From positions 130,865,332-130,929,331 of the forward strand of contig NC_085046.1 in assembly GCF_963662255.1 (NCBI RefSeq): DNA of 64,000 nt, read 5' to 3'. A model generated the notes under the pieces. That model saw only the letters and a program-made list of their open reading frames with translations. It did no database searches and had not been told where the DNA came from. The DNA comes from Cinclus cinclus. Taxonomy: Eukaryota > Chordata > Aves > Passeriformes > Cinclidae. How positions within the stretch are numbered: the stretch's first letter is position 1; each line of letters opens with the position of its first letter. The translations under genes were made by a program, and so were the position numbers. Below, one piece after another: positions 27,401 to 35,974 of this stretch.

Positions 27401-30400
27401 CTGGTGTACATTAGGAAGTGGATTGCCAGCAGGTCAAGGGCTCTTCAGTACACAACAGACACGGAGCTACTTGAGCAGTTCAGCAGAGGGCTACGAAAAT
27501 TACTAAGGGACTGGAGCAACTCTGTTATGAGGAAAAGCTGAGGGAGCTGGGCACGTTCAGCCTCAAGAAGAGACAAAGAGGGGTCCTTATGAATTTCTAT
27601 CAGTATCTGAAGGGAGGATGATGCCAGGTTCTGCTCAGTGATGCTGAGCAATAGGACAACGAGCAGAAACTGATGCACATGAAGTTCCACCTGAACATGA
27701 GGAAGAACTTCTTTACTGTGTGGGTGACTGAGCACTGGAACAGGCTGCCCAGAGAGGTGGTGGAATCCACCTCACTGGAGATATTCAAGAACCATCTGGA
27801 TGCAAATTTGTGCCATGTGCTCTGGGATGACCTTCCTTGAGCAGGGAGGTTGGACCCCCTGTGCTCCCTTCCAACTTGACCCGTTCTGTGATTCTGTAAA
27901 TTAGCAAGAGAACATCTGTCCCCAGAAGTCCAGACATTGGGCTATTCTTACTGAAAATAACACTGAACTGTAGGAGTTGCTACCATTAAAATACAGATAC
28001 ATGGCAAAACAGAATTTTCCAACGTGGATTAAGTTACTCTTAATCTTTGTTTCTTGTATTTTGCAAGGGATTTCTGTAAGGTACTTACCGGAAGACTCAA
28101 GAATTCATTAAAGTAATCCACAAGCATATCATCTGTGGCTAAGCATTCTTCCTATGGAGAGATAAAACCACAAAGCATGGCTTGTAAAAATCTGCGCTAA
28201 TATTTGAATGCACTGTTGCCTCAAACAATATTTTTTCATGAGATATGACATGGAAGCTTTTGCAAAATATTATTTCCCATTTTTTGAGAATATAGTCATT
28301 GTATTACTGTTATATTCTAGCCATTGCACACTGCCAAGGCCCTTAGCAATGTAAAATGTACACACGAAGGTAAATCCTTTGCCAATGAATTTACAGAGAA
28401 AGCCTTCATAACCCAAAGAACTTCTAGATGCTGAAAGTCTGCATGCTAACTTTTGAAAAAATGTGCATAGCTAACAGCCTAGAAATTCCCCACATTGTAC
28501 CTTTCCTCTCTTGCACTTGGGAGGAAGGAGAGTATGATATTTCACCAGGGCCACCTTCTGCTCTCACACTGCTGTTTGGGGATGTTTGGGAACTAAAAGG
28601 GAGTACACTAACCTAAAATTTGGATCAGCAAGCAAGCAATATATGCCATACTTTGAATCTGATAGAACTCGGAGGCTTCCTGTTGACCTCATCAGAAGTG
28701 AAGACTACATTTGCAGGTGGTTTTGCATCCCTTCTGACCCCTGCATTTTAAATCCTAACATGACTCAAAAACTGTAGACTAAAAGTTGAATTTTTTTGCT
28801 GTTGACAAATCCAGAAGTATGGCTCCAAGCCTTATTTTTACTGACTCAGTATCTCCACCAACTCCATTTCAATGCAATAGAGGGTAAAACTGGAACACTA
28901 TTCTACTGGTCTTCAGTATAATGAAGACACTTAAATAATTTCTAATAGTTTCATTTTTGTGAATAATCTATAATTTCAGCCTTGCAAGGCAAGGAGAATG
29001 CACTTAACTTTAATGTATTTGCCAGTAGCAGCAAATGTGTTGCAACACAAACCTTTTTTCTCTTTCTTAAGTTGATAGCATTGAACTGTGCTAGTGAGGA
29101 ATAGCATTAAAGAGAGATTATGCACAGTATACAGGCAGGCAGTATCTTGATTCAAACCCCAGTGGTCTAACCTAAATACAGATAGCTTGTGCTCAGATAA
29201 GGAAGAAATCTGAGATAAGATGCATGACAAGTCAGGACTAGACCTGATGGTGTTTGTCTGGCCCTGGTCTGCCAGCATTTATTCCTTAGCACTTGTGGTT
29301 GCTGTGGTGACTGATACAGCACAGGCAAGGTACCCCAAGCTCATTCTTAGAAAATGCTGCCAGTGCTGAAAGCAAGGCTTTCATGCTTTATTTGGATCAC
29401 AGGCCCATGGCCCAATGCAAATGCAGTGCCATGGTCCTAGAGATGTTTGGGCACTGATTAAATAGGGGAATTTAACAAAGCATCTAACCCATTTTGAAAT
29501 CAACAGAGAATCTTCTTACTAATGTCACTAGGCAATCAGATCCAGAAATACCAGTTCTGCAAGTGCTGCAAGTTAGGAAAAGAAATTAATTAGAAACAAG
29601 CCATACTCAGCCTAATGTTGAGTTTGACACTGACAAGGATGAATCTCAAGATAGGAGTAGAAATTTATTATACATGATGAAAATATTTTATTGTTTCAAA
29701 GGACTTATTAAAACAAATTAATTTATTATTGGCTGAAGTATAAGCTTTTTAGGAATATGCAGGTAACATGTTTTTAATTTCCCAAGGATATAATTTTCTG
29801 TAGTCACATATAAGAGCAAGAAATGTAAGCACAGTGGTTGATTAATAGATAAAATGCTCATGATCTTACTAATGTGCACTTCATTAGTTATTGCATCTAC
29901 ACATTATATACTTTCCTCTGGTTTTTGGAGACCTTTTTGCAGACAGTCTTATTTTCATTTGAAATCAGTTGCACTTTCTTATGTGCACATTATAGGTTAG
30001 GGAGCTGCGTGTACAATACTGTAGCTTAGATTTTTATCAGAAAGCATTCGGTTTCATTTCTTTCCATGCCATTTCTCCTGCAGCACAATCTCAATTATCA
30101 CTAGAAAAAGCTGCCTTAGAATTGCAACTGGAGGTTAAGGTGTACTAAAAATTGGTGTGAAACTGCTGCTTATGTTGGTTCTGTTCATGGTAATAAACAC
30201 CATAAATAAAACAGTATCCAGAGTTTCCCAAAAGTAATATGAACACACTTACACTTTAAAATACAGTTACAAAGGCATCCAAAACAGGGAATAGGCAAAC
30301 ATTACCTGAGCTGCAACAGTAAACATGTAATTTCTTACGAGGTAACAAACATATATGACTTTCAAACAAGACAAACATCAGGGAAAGCCTACAATGTATG

Positions 30401-31399
30401 AGCAAAGGGCAAAAAAGGCAAAGGAGATTGTTAAACCTGTCATGTTGAGTCCTCCAGTTGCTTGTTCCTTTCCTTCATCCTAATTCACTTTCATTTCTAT
30501 CTTTATTCTCCATAGTCTCCTGTTACTTTTTTCCCCAATTATTTTCAAACTAAGTATTTTGTCTGACAAAATTTTAAGGAATTGCTCAGTAATCTATACT
30601 TACCAAAAAAAAAAAAAAAAAAAAGAGAAAACAGACAAAGGTTTCAAAAAAAAATTTTTTTGCCTTTTTTGCTCCATAGCTGCATGATGAAAATAATGAC
30701 CAAGGCTTACAAGCATACTTACTAACATTTCTTCTGTAATACACGGAGGTTCTGAAAAGAAGATATTAAATATCGTATGTTATCCAAGAAATACAGTCAA
30801 TCTGGTTTAACCACAATACAACAAAAAGTAGTGAGGCATGACAACTGTCCTGGGTATTCTGAAATAAAATAACTTCTGAAGAAATAAAATAGAATATGTG
30901 TAATGTTGACCTGTGTATGAAAATATTAACTATCACAAAAATTATTTAAATAAAAATCAAGTGTTATTTAAATATATTATTTCTTATACATATCAGTTAA
31001 CTTCATGTCAGCTTTTCTCTGCAGAATTGATAACTAGAAGCTTGGTGATTTAATGAAAATATATATTTGTATGAGACTCTCAAAGCTTTGAATACCAAAC
31101 ATTACAAATCATATGATAAAATTTAAAAGATACAGTTGTGTTCCCAAATAATCAACTCTCATTCATTCTAGGAGAATATTCTGTCTTTAATGATGCCATT
31201 TAAGGGGAGTGACGTTCTCTCTTTGGAGTAATGAGTTCTGCAGGGCAAGTTTACACCCTCCAGTTCAAAACGCCCCTCTTTTGTGGCACCGTCTCTGTAC
31301 CTGAGGCCACACCCTGGGGCCCGAGCCCCGTGCGACACGGAGCCAGCCCGGCCTGCAGGGACAGCGGGACGTACCTGTGGTGAGCCTCTTGGAGCGCAT
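3343..31399 (-). CDS. RGS22: RGS22, regulator of G-protein signalling 22 (5' half, 14 exons, 3' end off window)
   Basis: Large multi-RGS protein, testis-enriched in mammals, thought to bind G-alpha subunits. Joining 31375-31399, 30723-30751, 28089-28151, 19251-19472, 14808-14893, 12754-12928, 12138-12309, 10494-11117, 9775-9936, 8698-8869, 6980-7056, 6360-6465, 5020-5145 and 3343-3444 (complement) gives 2141 nt. Every junction has GT/AG sites and matching phase, and the length is consistent with about 714 codons once one missing base in exon 8 is allowed for. Diagnostic peptides are the N-terminal [46 protein letters not shown], an RGS-like block starting [20 protein letters not shown], and a second one with [21 protein letters not shown]. 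Human RGS22 is about 1260 residues, so roughly the C-terminal 550 residues lie left of base 3343. Family identity rests on remembered similarity to human RGS22 and on synteny. As read, exon 8 is frameshifted. Confidence 0.95.
5020..5145 (-). CDS. RGS22: RGS22 coding exon 13 (second RGS-like domain)
   Basis: Forty-two codons in phase 0, acceptor TTGTCCAG|G and donor AATAAG|GTATGA. It contains [20 protein letters not shown], the strongly conserved start of the second RGS-like domain. Confidence 0.95.
6360..6465 (-). CDS. RGS22: RGS22 coding exon 12
   Basis: A 106-nt exon, acceptor TGATCCAG|G and donor CTCCAT|GTAAGT. It encodes [17 protein letters not shown] and ends [11 protein letters not shown]. 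Only one frame is open and it matches the phases on both sides. The linker ends in a YAYTE-like motif shared with human RGS22. Confidence 0.85.
6980..7056 (-). CDS. RGS22: RGS22 coding exon 11
   Basis: A 77-nt exon, acceptor TTCTTTGAAG|ATG and donor AATGTG|GTAAGT. It encodes 25 residues starting [13 protein letters not shown], in the variable Ser/Pro-rich linker between RGS domains. Conservation is low here; phase consistency with both neighbours supports it. Confidence 0.8.
8698..8869 (-). CDS. RGS22: RGS22 coding exon 10
   Basis: A 172-nt exon, acceptor TTCTTCCTAG|G and donor CTTCAG|GTAAGT. It encodes [20 protein letters not shown] and [18 protein letters not shown], closing the first RGS-like domain; both stretches are conserved in the family. 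Confidence 0.94.
9775..9936 (-). CDS. RGS22: RGS22 coding exon 9
   Basis: A 162-nt exon, acceptor TTGACTGCAG|G and donor TTACTG|GTATGA. It encodes [37 protein letters not shown] and LLY, the body of the first RGS-like domain. The donor was chosen over a downstream GAT|GTGAAA because only this one is in phase with exon 10. Confidence 0.93.
10494..11117 (-). CDS. RGS22: RGS22 coding exon 8, frameshifted; start of first RGS-like domain
   Basis: A 624-nt exon, acceptor CCCCTTCAG|TG and donor AACAAAG|GTAATT. The 5' part (11117 to 10801) reads on from exon 7 through a variable linker containing RVYLDPKW and FQTAEEF, then meets TAA at 10800-10798. The 3' part, in the other frame, carries the conserved [20 protein letters not shown] and the RGS-like start [20 protein letters not shown]. 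The frames overlap only over four bases at 10801-10804. Exon length is one base short of what both flanking phases require. As read, translation would stop after about 363 residues, before any RGS domain. It could be a sequencing or assembly error in an A run, or a real lesion. Confidence 0.85.
12138..12309 (-). CDS. RGS22: RGS22 coding exon 7
   Basis: A 172-nt exon, acceptor TTTCCTAG|GCT and donor CTGG|GTGAGT. It begins [16 protein letters not shown], matching the family's KDWFALAKQS segment, followed by a poorly conserved low-complexity linker. Confidence 0.92.
12566..12730 (-). mobile_element. CR1 LINE 3' fragment, minus orientation
   Basis: Begins with the reverse complement of the CR1 terminal repeat (AGAATCAGAGAATCAGAAAA) followed by the diagnostic GGTTGAAAGGGATCTTGAAG sequence of the CR1 3' UTR. 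It lies in RGS22 intron 6 in the same orientation as the gene. Only the last part of the element is present and it is diverged. Confidence 0.75.
12754..12928 (-). CDS. RGS22: RGS22 coding exon 6
   Basis: A 175-nt exon, acceptor TAATTTCAG|A and donor GGTGAG|GTAAAA. It encodes [17 protein letters not shown], then a Pro run (PSPPPP) and an acidic patch, ending [11 protein letters not shown] perfect 9-bp tandem duplication (codons SLT-SLT) lies near its 3' end. The donor after GAG was chosen over GGTGAG because only it keeps phase with exon 7. Confidence 0.92.
13073..13145 (-). mobile_element. Short CR1 3' fragment, minus orientation
   Basis: Contains ACAGAATATCCTGATTTGGA followed by AGGGACCTACAAGGATCACT, the reverse complement of a CR1 3' terminus of the class ending in GGGTCCCTTCCAA. 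Similarity fades after about 13145. Confidence 0.6.
14808..14893 (-). CDS. RGS22: RGS22 coding exon 5
   Basis: An 86-nt exon (28 codons plus 2 nt), acceptor TTTTAATAG|CAA and donor TACAG|GTATTG. It encodes [20 protein letters not shown], one of the best conserved stretches of the RGS22 N terminus. The split Arg codon joins exon 6. Confidence 0.94.
14894..19250. other. RGS22 intron 4
   Basis: A 4.4-kb intron between exons 4 and 5. It holds a CpG-dense 60-bp patch near 15650-15690 and a MITE-like palindrome at 17012-17113. Otherwise it is AT-rich with no recognisable coding or repeat structure. Confidence 0.6.
17012..17113. repeat. MITE-like imperfect palindrome
   Basis: The left end CCCAGTCCAGCAAAGC is mirrored by GCTTTGCTGAACTGGGG on the right. 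Inner arms (GCACATGTTTAAGTTTAAGC and AAAGTTAAAAACATACTTAA) are also roughly complementary. The AAGCATGTGCTTAA-type motif is typical of an old palindromic non-autonomous element found across birds, turtles and crocodilians. No clear target duplication is visible. Confidence 0.6.
19251..19472 (-). CDS. RGS22: RGS22 coding exon 4
   Basis: Seventy-four codons in phase 0 at both ends, acceptor TTTGTAG|ACT and donor ATG|GTAAGC. It begins [20 protein letters not shown] and contains [15 protein letters not shown], matching the N-terminal region of RGS22 in order. Confidence 0.93.
21840..22320 (+). mobile_element. CR1 LINE fragment
   Basis: Carries the CR1 ORF2 C-terminal signature GCATCTGGAATACTGCATCC (encoding HLEYCIQFW), then a 3' part with GGCTGTCCAGAGAGGAATCA and a degenerate terminus CTTCCAGACAGTAATCTATG. 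Strongly diverged, frames broken, with an internal part deleted. Confidence 0.8.
27338..27900 (+). mobile_element. CR1 LINE fragment with intact 3' terminus
   Basis: Starts in the CR1 ORF2 segment with CTTGGTGGACAGCAAACTGT and runs through the LEHLSYEERLRELG-like region and the AACAGGCTGCCCAGAGAGGT motif to the end CCGTTCTGTGATTCTGTAAA. An internal deletion joins two ORF2 segments near 27480. Better preserved than the 21.8-kb copy. Confidence 0.88.
28089..28151 (-). CDS. RGS22: RGS22 coding exon 3
   Basis: Twenty-one codons in phase 0, acceptor CCATAG|GAA and donor CCG|GTAAGT. It encodes a segment with [12 protein letters not shown], a highly conserved RGS22 N-terminal signature. Confidence 0.93.
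30605..30624. repeat. A20 homopolymer
   Basis: Uninterrupted run of 20 A residues about 100 bp downstream of RGS22 exon 2 in the sense of the gene; likely length-polymorphic. Confidence 0.9.
30723..30751 (-). CDS. RGS22: RGS22 coding exon 2
   Basis: A 29-nt micro-exon with acceptor TTTTCAG|AA and donor TTA|GTAAGT. It completes a Glu codon and adds PPCITEEML, phase 0 at its end. It is too short to show as an open reading frame; phase and the family N terminus support it. Confidence 0.88.
31375..31399 (-). CDS. RGS22: RGS22 coding exon 1 (start codon)
   Basis: Encodes MRSKRLTT plus the first base of a Glu codon, ending in a CACAG|GTACGT donor. The ATG at 31399 is chosen because the spliced product [11 protein letters not shown] matches the conserved RGS22 N terminus (human begins similarly, ending in TAEPP). 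The upstream frame stays open through the minisatellite but offers no in-frame ATG, so this is the first usable AUG in frame. Confidence 0.9.
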
Positions 31400-31438
31400 C
31401 CCGGCCCGGACACCCGCAGCCGCCGCTGGCCGCGCCCG

Positions 31439-32060
31439 CACAGGTGAGATCCCGGGGAGCAGCGCCTGCACAGGTGAGATCCCAGAGAGCAGCTCCCGCA
31501 CAGGTGAGATCCCAGAGAGCAGCGCCTGCACAGGTGAGATCTCAGAGAGCAGCTCCCGCACAGGTGAGATCCCAGAGAGCAGCGCCTGCACAGGTGATAT
31601 CCCAGAGAGCAGCTCCCGCACAGGTGAGATCCCAGAGAGCAGCGCCTGCACAGGTGAGATCCCGGGGAGCAGCACCTGCACAGGAGAGATCCCAGAGAGC
31701 AGCGCCTGCACAGGTGAGATCTCAGAGAGCAGCTCCCGCACAGGTGAGATCCCAGAGAGCAGCGCCTGCACAGGTGATATCCCAGAGAGCAGCTCCCGCA
31801 CAGGTGAGATCCCAGAGAGCAGCGCCTGCACAGGTGAGATCCCGGGGAGCAGCACCTGCACAGGAGAGATCCCAGAGAGCAGCGCCTGCACAGGTGAGAT
31901 CCCAGAGAGCAGCTCCCGCTCAGGTGAGATCCCAGAGAGCAGCGCCTGCACAGGTGAGATCCCAGAGAGCAGCTCCCGATCAGGTGAGATCCCAGAGAGC
32001 AGCGCCTGCACAGGTGAGATCCCAGAGAGCAGCTCCCGCTCAGGTGAGATCCCGGGGAGC
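31439..32060. repeat. 30-bp GC-rich minisatellite upstream of the RGS22 start
   Basis: About 21 tandem copies of a 30-bp unit (CACAGGTGAGATCCCAGAGA followed by GCAGCGCCTG or GCAGCTCCCG). The two unit types alternate strictly, giving a 60-bp period. A 180-bp higher-order unit is also visible: 31501-31680 is repeated almost base for base at 31681-31860, including the CTCAGAG, GATAT and CCCGGGGAGCAGCACC variants. Nearly all plus-strand units contain CAGGTGAGAT, which is both an E-box (CAGGTG) and a consensus splice donor; two read CAGGAGAGAT. The array starts about 40 bp upstream of the RGS22 ATG. Because the unit is a multiple of three and stop-free in several frames, long frames on both strands here are artefacts of the repeat. 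Confidence 0.97.
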
Positions 32061-32175
32061 GGCGGGAGCAGCGCCGGGCCCGGCCGGGCCCTGAGGCCGT
32101 CGCGCTGTTGCCATGGCGCTGCAAGCACGGCCCGGCCAGCGCCGGGCCCGGCACCGCGCTCCCTCGGGGAGGACA
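32040..32175 (-). promoter_or_regulatory. RGS22: Probable RGS22 promoter, CpG-rich block
   Basis: A short GC-rich, CpG-dense block (GGGCCCGGCCGGGCC, CAGCGCCGGGCCC) just beyond the minisatellite and about 0.65-0.78 kb upstream of the RGS22 start codon. It is the only CpG-rich sequence upstream of the gene. The transcription start is not determined, so the minisatellite could be 5' UTR, first intron or proximal promoter. Confidence 0.6.
32107..32120. promoter_or_regulatory. RFX X-box-like site
   Basis: GTTGCCATGGCGCT compared with the RFX X-box GTTGCCATGGCAAC: a perfect first half-site, a 2-bp spacer and a partly degenerate second half. X-boxes mark ciliary and testis genes, which suits RGS22. 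The match is partial, so this is suggestive only. Confidence 0.4.
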
Positions 32176-33061
32176 GTCCCTAAGGAGATGCCTGAGAAGC
32201 AGAAATCTGAGGATACTTGTAGCCAAAAATGAAAACAAATACTCTCAGAATGTCAGTTTCTGCCTTGGCTCCAGCATGAAGCAAGAAAACGTCACGTTTC
32301 TGGTGGGGTCAGCAAAAGCTGTGTGCAAAGAAGGAATTCAGGGACCTATATGAGGATTTCGGAGGGATTCAGGTGTTTCACAACCGGGATCTGAAAGCCA
32401 CCCTACCTAGCAAGTACCTTATCCTAGAGCTGCATATATTCTTCAGGATTTTTTTTGGCATGAAAGTGCACTCAAAGGTTCTCTGCCGCTGCACGTTTCC
32501 AGACTAGGACTGCTTTCAGTAGCTTGGCAAAAATCCCCCTGGGATCAGTTGTACAAGATGTCATGGAAGCAAGGTACATGAACGACTCCTTTGAGAAGCT
32601 TCATCCATCAGCCAGACTCAGGAAGTGCCCAAAAGACACTAAGACATTGCCATTCCTAGAAAACTATCATTTGCGTCCCCTTTCACAAAGCATAGTAGTA
32701 TACCCAGTTGTAACACTCAACTATGAAAAAAAAATATTTTAACTCCTACATGACTTTGGTGGAATCCAAGGTTAAGTAAAAACAGAACAAATGTAAATGC
32801 CTGGGGACTGCAGCTTAAAGTCCAGAAGCTGATGAATGTTAATAATGAACAAGCAGCAACTCTGTTACCATACAGGCAGGGAAAATGGCTTCATCTCCTT
32901 GAAACACATGATATTTTGCACCCTCTACTCCAGATGTGCATTCTAACTTCGGGAGATGCCCGCCCAAATACAATCACTGGTCTAGGTGCTAAATGACAGA
33001 ATAATAATACTACTTCTTATTGTTTCCATGGAATATTGTTAACTGTGTGATTGGCTTTAAA

Positions 33062-33094
33062 GGGTGGCTTGGGTCAGGGGGTGGGGGTTGGGGT
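33062..33094 (+). other. G-quadruplex-forming tract
   Basis: Plus strand shows five or more G runs with short loops: GGG, GGG, GGGGG, GGGGG and GGGG, the last four separated by loops of 3, 1 and 2 bases. This fits the canonical G3+N1-7 quadruplex rule. It lies in intergenic sequence about 1.6 kb from the RGS22 start. Confidence 0.75.
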
Positions 33095-34033
33095 GTCCCT
33101 TAAGGGGACAGTAGTATTCCCAAAGACCTAAAGGATTAGCTGAATAATGTATTATTCAAGAAACACATTTCAAGCAAATGTTTCATATATCTATATCTAT
33201 ATATATAGATATATCTTAAGACCATATTCAACGAAAGTAATGAATAAAATATGAAGATTCAGACAAGTTAGCTATGGACAATTTAAATACCAGTATTCTG
33301 ATGAAGCAGTAACTGTTCCTACATTCTCTGTATGTAAATTCTGTTCAATAAGATGTGACAAACAGCAAGTTAACACTGAATTTCCTAGTGCTATGTATCA
33401 GGACGTATTCTATTGTCACTATGAAATATTGCAAATAGGTATACTTCATGTGTAAGTAAGAAAACTATGCATAACAGCCCAAAAAATGCAAAGTTAAACC
33501 TTTCCAGCAGGTAGAATTGCACTCCGTTGTATTATGACCCTGGATTGTCTCATAATCAAATTACTTATTATGATTTTAAATGTTTAAGCTAATATTCATT
33601 CCACTAATTTCCCCCCGCCCCTCTTTCTTTCTGATGTAGGTATAAACATAGTCTGCAGTGTATAACTTTCTCCTAAACTTCCCTAATTGCTTCCAATTTT
33701 CGAAGAAAAAAACAACAGAAACATGATGAATGAACCTTTCTTTTTTTTTTCTTTTTTAATTAGAAGTGGAAGCTACAAGACAGCTCAGAAACAACTGAAG
33801 TCTGTAAATGAGTCAATTAAGAAAAATAAAATTTAAAAAGGTCCTTTTCCTATCCTTCTGCCATAAAACTCCTAGGTCTTTGTGCTGTTTCAATGTGCTT
33901 CAAAAATTACATTTGGGATTAAGCTCATCAGAAAATACACATTGTGCTCTCTCATGGAGAATGTATTAACAGTCATTATTTTTCATTATCTTAGTTAACA
34001 ACACACATTTAGGTCAAATACCTTGTGTGTGTG

Positions 34034-34553
34034 TGTCCTGGTTTACAATACAACATACATATTCTATTACCATATGAGAAGTGTGATCATCCTTATCTCT
34101 GTGGGAAATGTCTTCTGTTGATGGGCCATCACTGATAAGGGTGATCATCCTTATCTCTGTGGGAAGTATCTTCTGTTAATGGGCCATTGAGTCCTACTGT
34201 AGAACTGATAAGATTACTTCATCCCATTGGAAGATGCTCCAGCCAGGAGGATGAGCCAAGCCTTTCCTACCTAGATAAAAACTGAGGTTTAGAACGCCAA
34301 AAGCAGCCTTTCTCCACTGGATTCCAGAGGAAGAACCAGGTTCTTATCCACATCATCACTGGACCCTTTGGAGGAAAACTGCACCAGCACCCTGACTGAC
34401 AGGGTATCAGGTTGTATTCTGACTCTGTCAGTGGTTTTATTTTTATTATTGCATGTATTTTGTTTTTTTCCTTCTTTTTTTTTTTCCTCTTCCCTATTAA
34501 AAATTGTATTACTGACTTGAAGTCTCACTGGTTTTGCTTTTCAAACTAGTACA
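34034..34553. mobile_element. Solo LTR of an endogenous retrovirus (class III-like)
   Basis: A 520-bp element that begins TGTCCTGG and ends ACTAGTACA (TG...CA termini). It is flanked by the 5-bp direct repeat GTGTG at 34029-34033 and 34554-34558, as expected for an integrase-made target duplication of ERVL-type elements. No internal retroviral genes, primer-binding site or second LTR are adjacent, so it is the product of LTR-LTR recombination. It contains an internal 58-bp tandem duplication (34083-34140 and 34141-34198), a possible TATA-like GATAAAAAC near 34273, and a T-rich stretch before an ATTAAA poly(A) signal near 34495. The left target repeat lies in a short GT run, so the exact boundary could shift by 2 bp. 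Confidence 0.8.
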
Positions 34554-35974
34554 GTGTGCATTTCAGACCTGATTTTATATTGCCAGTTAAAAGTTCATCT
34601 GCTAGCAAAGCTGAGATATAAAGATTAAGCTCATTTCCCTCCTTTTTCACATTTCTCTCTTTCCCTGCTCTTATTTTATTTTATTTTTTTTATTATTATT
34701 TAGCTTAACAGACCTGCAGGCCTACAGGATATTTCATAAATATAGTTAAAGCTGTGATCTATCCCAAAAAGCATCTTGCCCTGTAGTAAAGATGAATGGC
34801 TAGACAGGGGGATAAGTTCTAGAAAAGGATATACCCATAAAATATCAGACTAAAGAAAGAAAAAACACTAAAAGTAGGCTTAAAATTGTTAGAACTTTTA
34901 GAAAATGGTAGTCTATCAGCAGGCCATCACAGGAAGAGGTTGCACTGGAAGACAAATGGAAGGAAAATGTTGATTAGTCCACCTCATAGCTGCTGGCATT
35001 TCCCTCCTCTGCTTATTTATGAAGAACCATTTGGAGAGGTGAACTTTCAGTAAAGATTTAAATCTGTCCTCCACAAATCTCTAGAATTTATTCTTTCAGC
35101 CATTTGTCAGGGTAAGGATTTCAAAGTATTACCCAGGCAAAACAGATCAAAACTGCTGAGACAACTTTGTAATCAAAAAACCACAAACATCAGCTATGCC
35201 AGCTTGCCAGATGAAGAAGTTTCCTTGGGATTCAGGTACAGACAAAACATAAACTGAATTGCTTTACTAAATCCAAATGCACACTTGTGTTTGTAGATGC
35301 TAACCTGTGCTTGATTCCTGGCAATGGTCATAGTGGAGTCATGAATTTTCACATAATTAATTATGCGTTCGAAAGGTAGCAAATACTCATAACAGAAATG
35401 CAGATACAGCTCTAGAGAGATACTCAGAGACAGCTATTGATTTTCCATAGAACACCCCAGCTCAGATATAACTGGGCATTTCTTGCTGTGATACTTTTAA
35501 TACCTAAATATTTTTCCAGAAATCTGACTTCAGTTGAATATAATTACAGTTTCTTTTTCAAATGATTACCACAGAGATTTTAGTTTTGCATCTGGTAGCT
35601 GCAATCACATACACTGAAAGCAGGTGCTAGGAAACCTATTTAAATATTGACTGCAGAAGTGCCAAAGTAGGAGTCAGATCACAAGAGGAAAGCACAAGTC
35701 CAGTGTCAGATAGCTGGCCCTTAAATGCCTTAAATTATTCTGTCGGTAAAAACACAGAGGCTGCCTGTGGTGGGGGTATGGCCTTTGTGTTGAATCTGAT
35801 AGTCCCAGTTCACAGGCACAGTTAATGCAATTCTGTGGCTGTCAGAAAAAATTAGTGCAAACACCTGAGGAAACTGTTATTGGGAATATGACCAGTCAAA
35901 ATAGTTTGAAAAGGAGAAAAATAATATTCTTTAAGCTAGTCTAGGTTAAAAGCAAAAAAGCAAGTGCTTAAAAA

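Larger units (their letters stand above)
19473..28088. other. RGS22 intron 3
   Basis: An 8.6-kb intron, the largest in the window. It contains two plus-strand CR1 fragments (about 21.84-22.32 and 27.34-27.90 kb). The G-rich stretch at 25.85-26.9 kb shows no family I can name. No exon with RGS22-compatible phase was found inside it. Confidence 0.6.

Noticed and set aside
31168..32238. Long open frames (356 and 287 codons minus; 268 and 216 codons plus) over the minisatellite
   Set aside because: A 30-bp stop-free unit opens several frames on both strands at once. The longest minus one begins with a non-ATG codon and the frames mutually overlap; no protein family matches.
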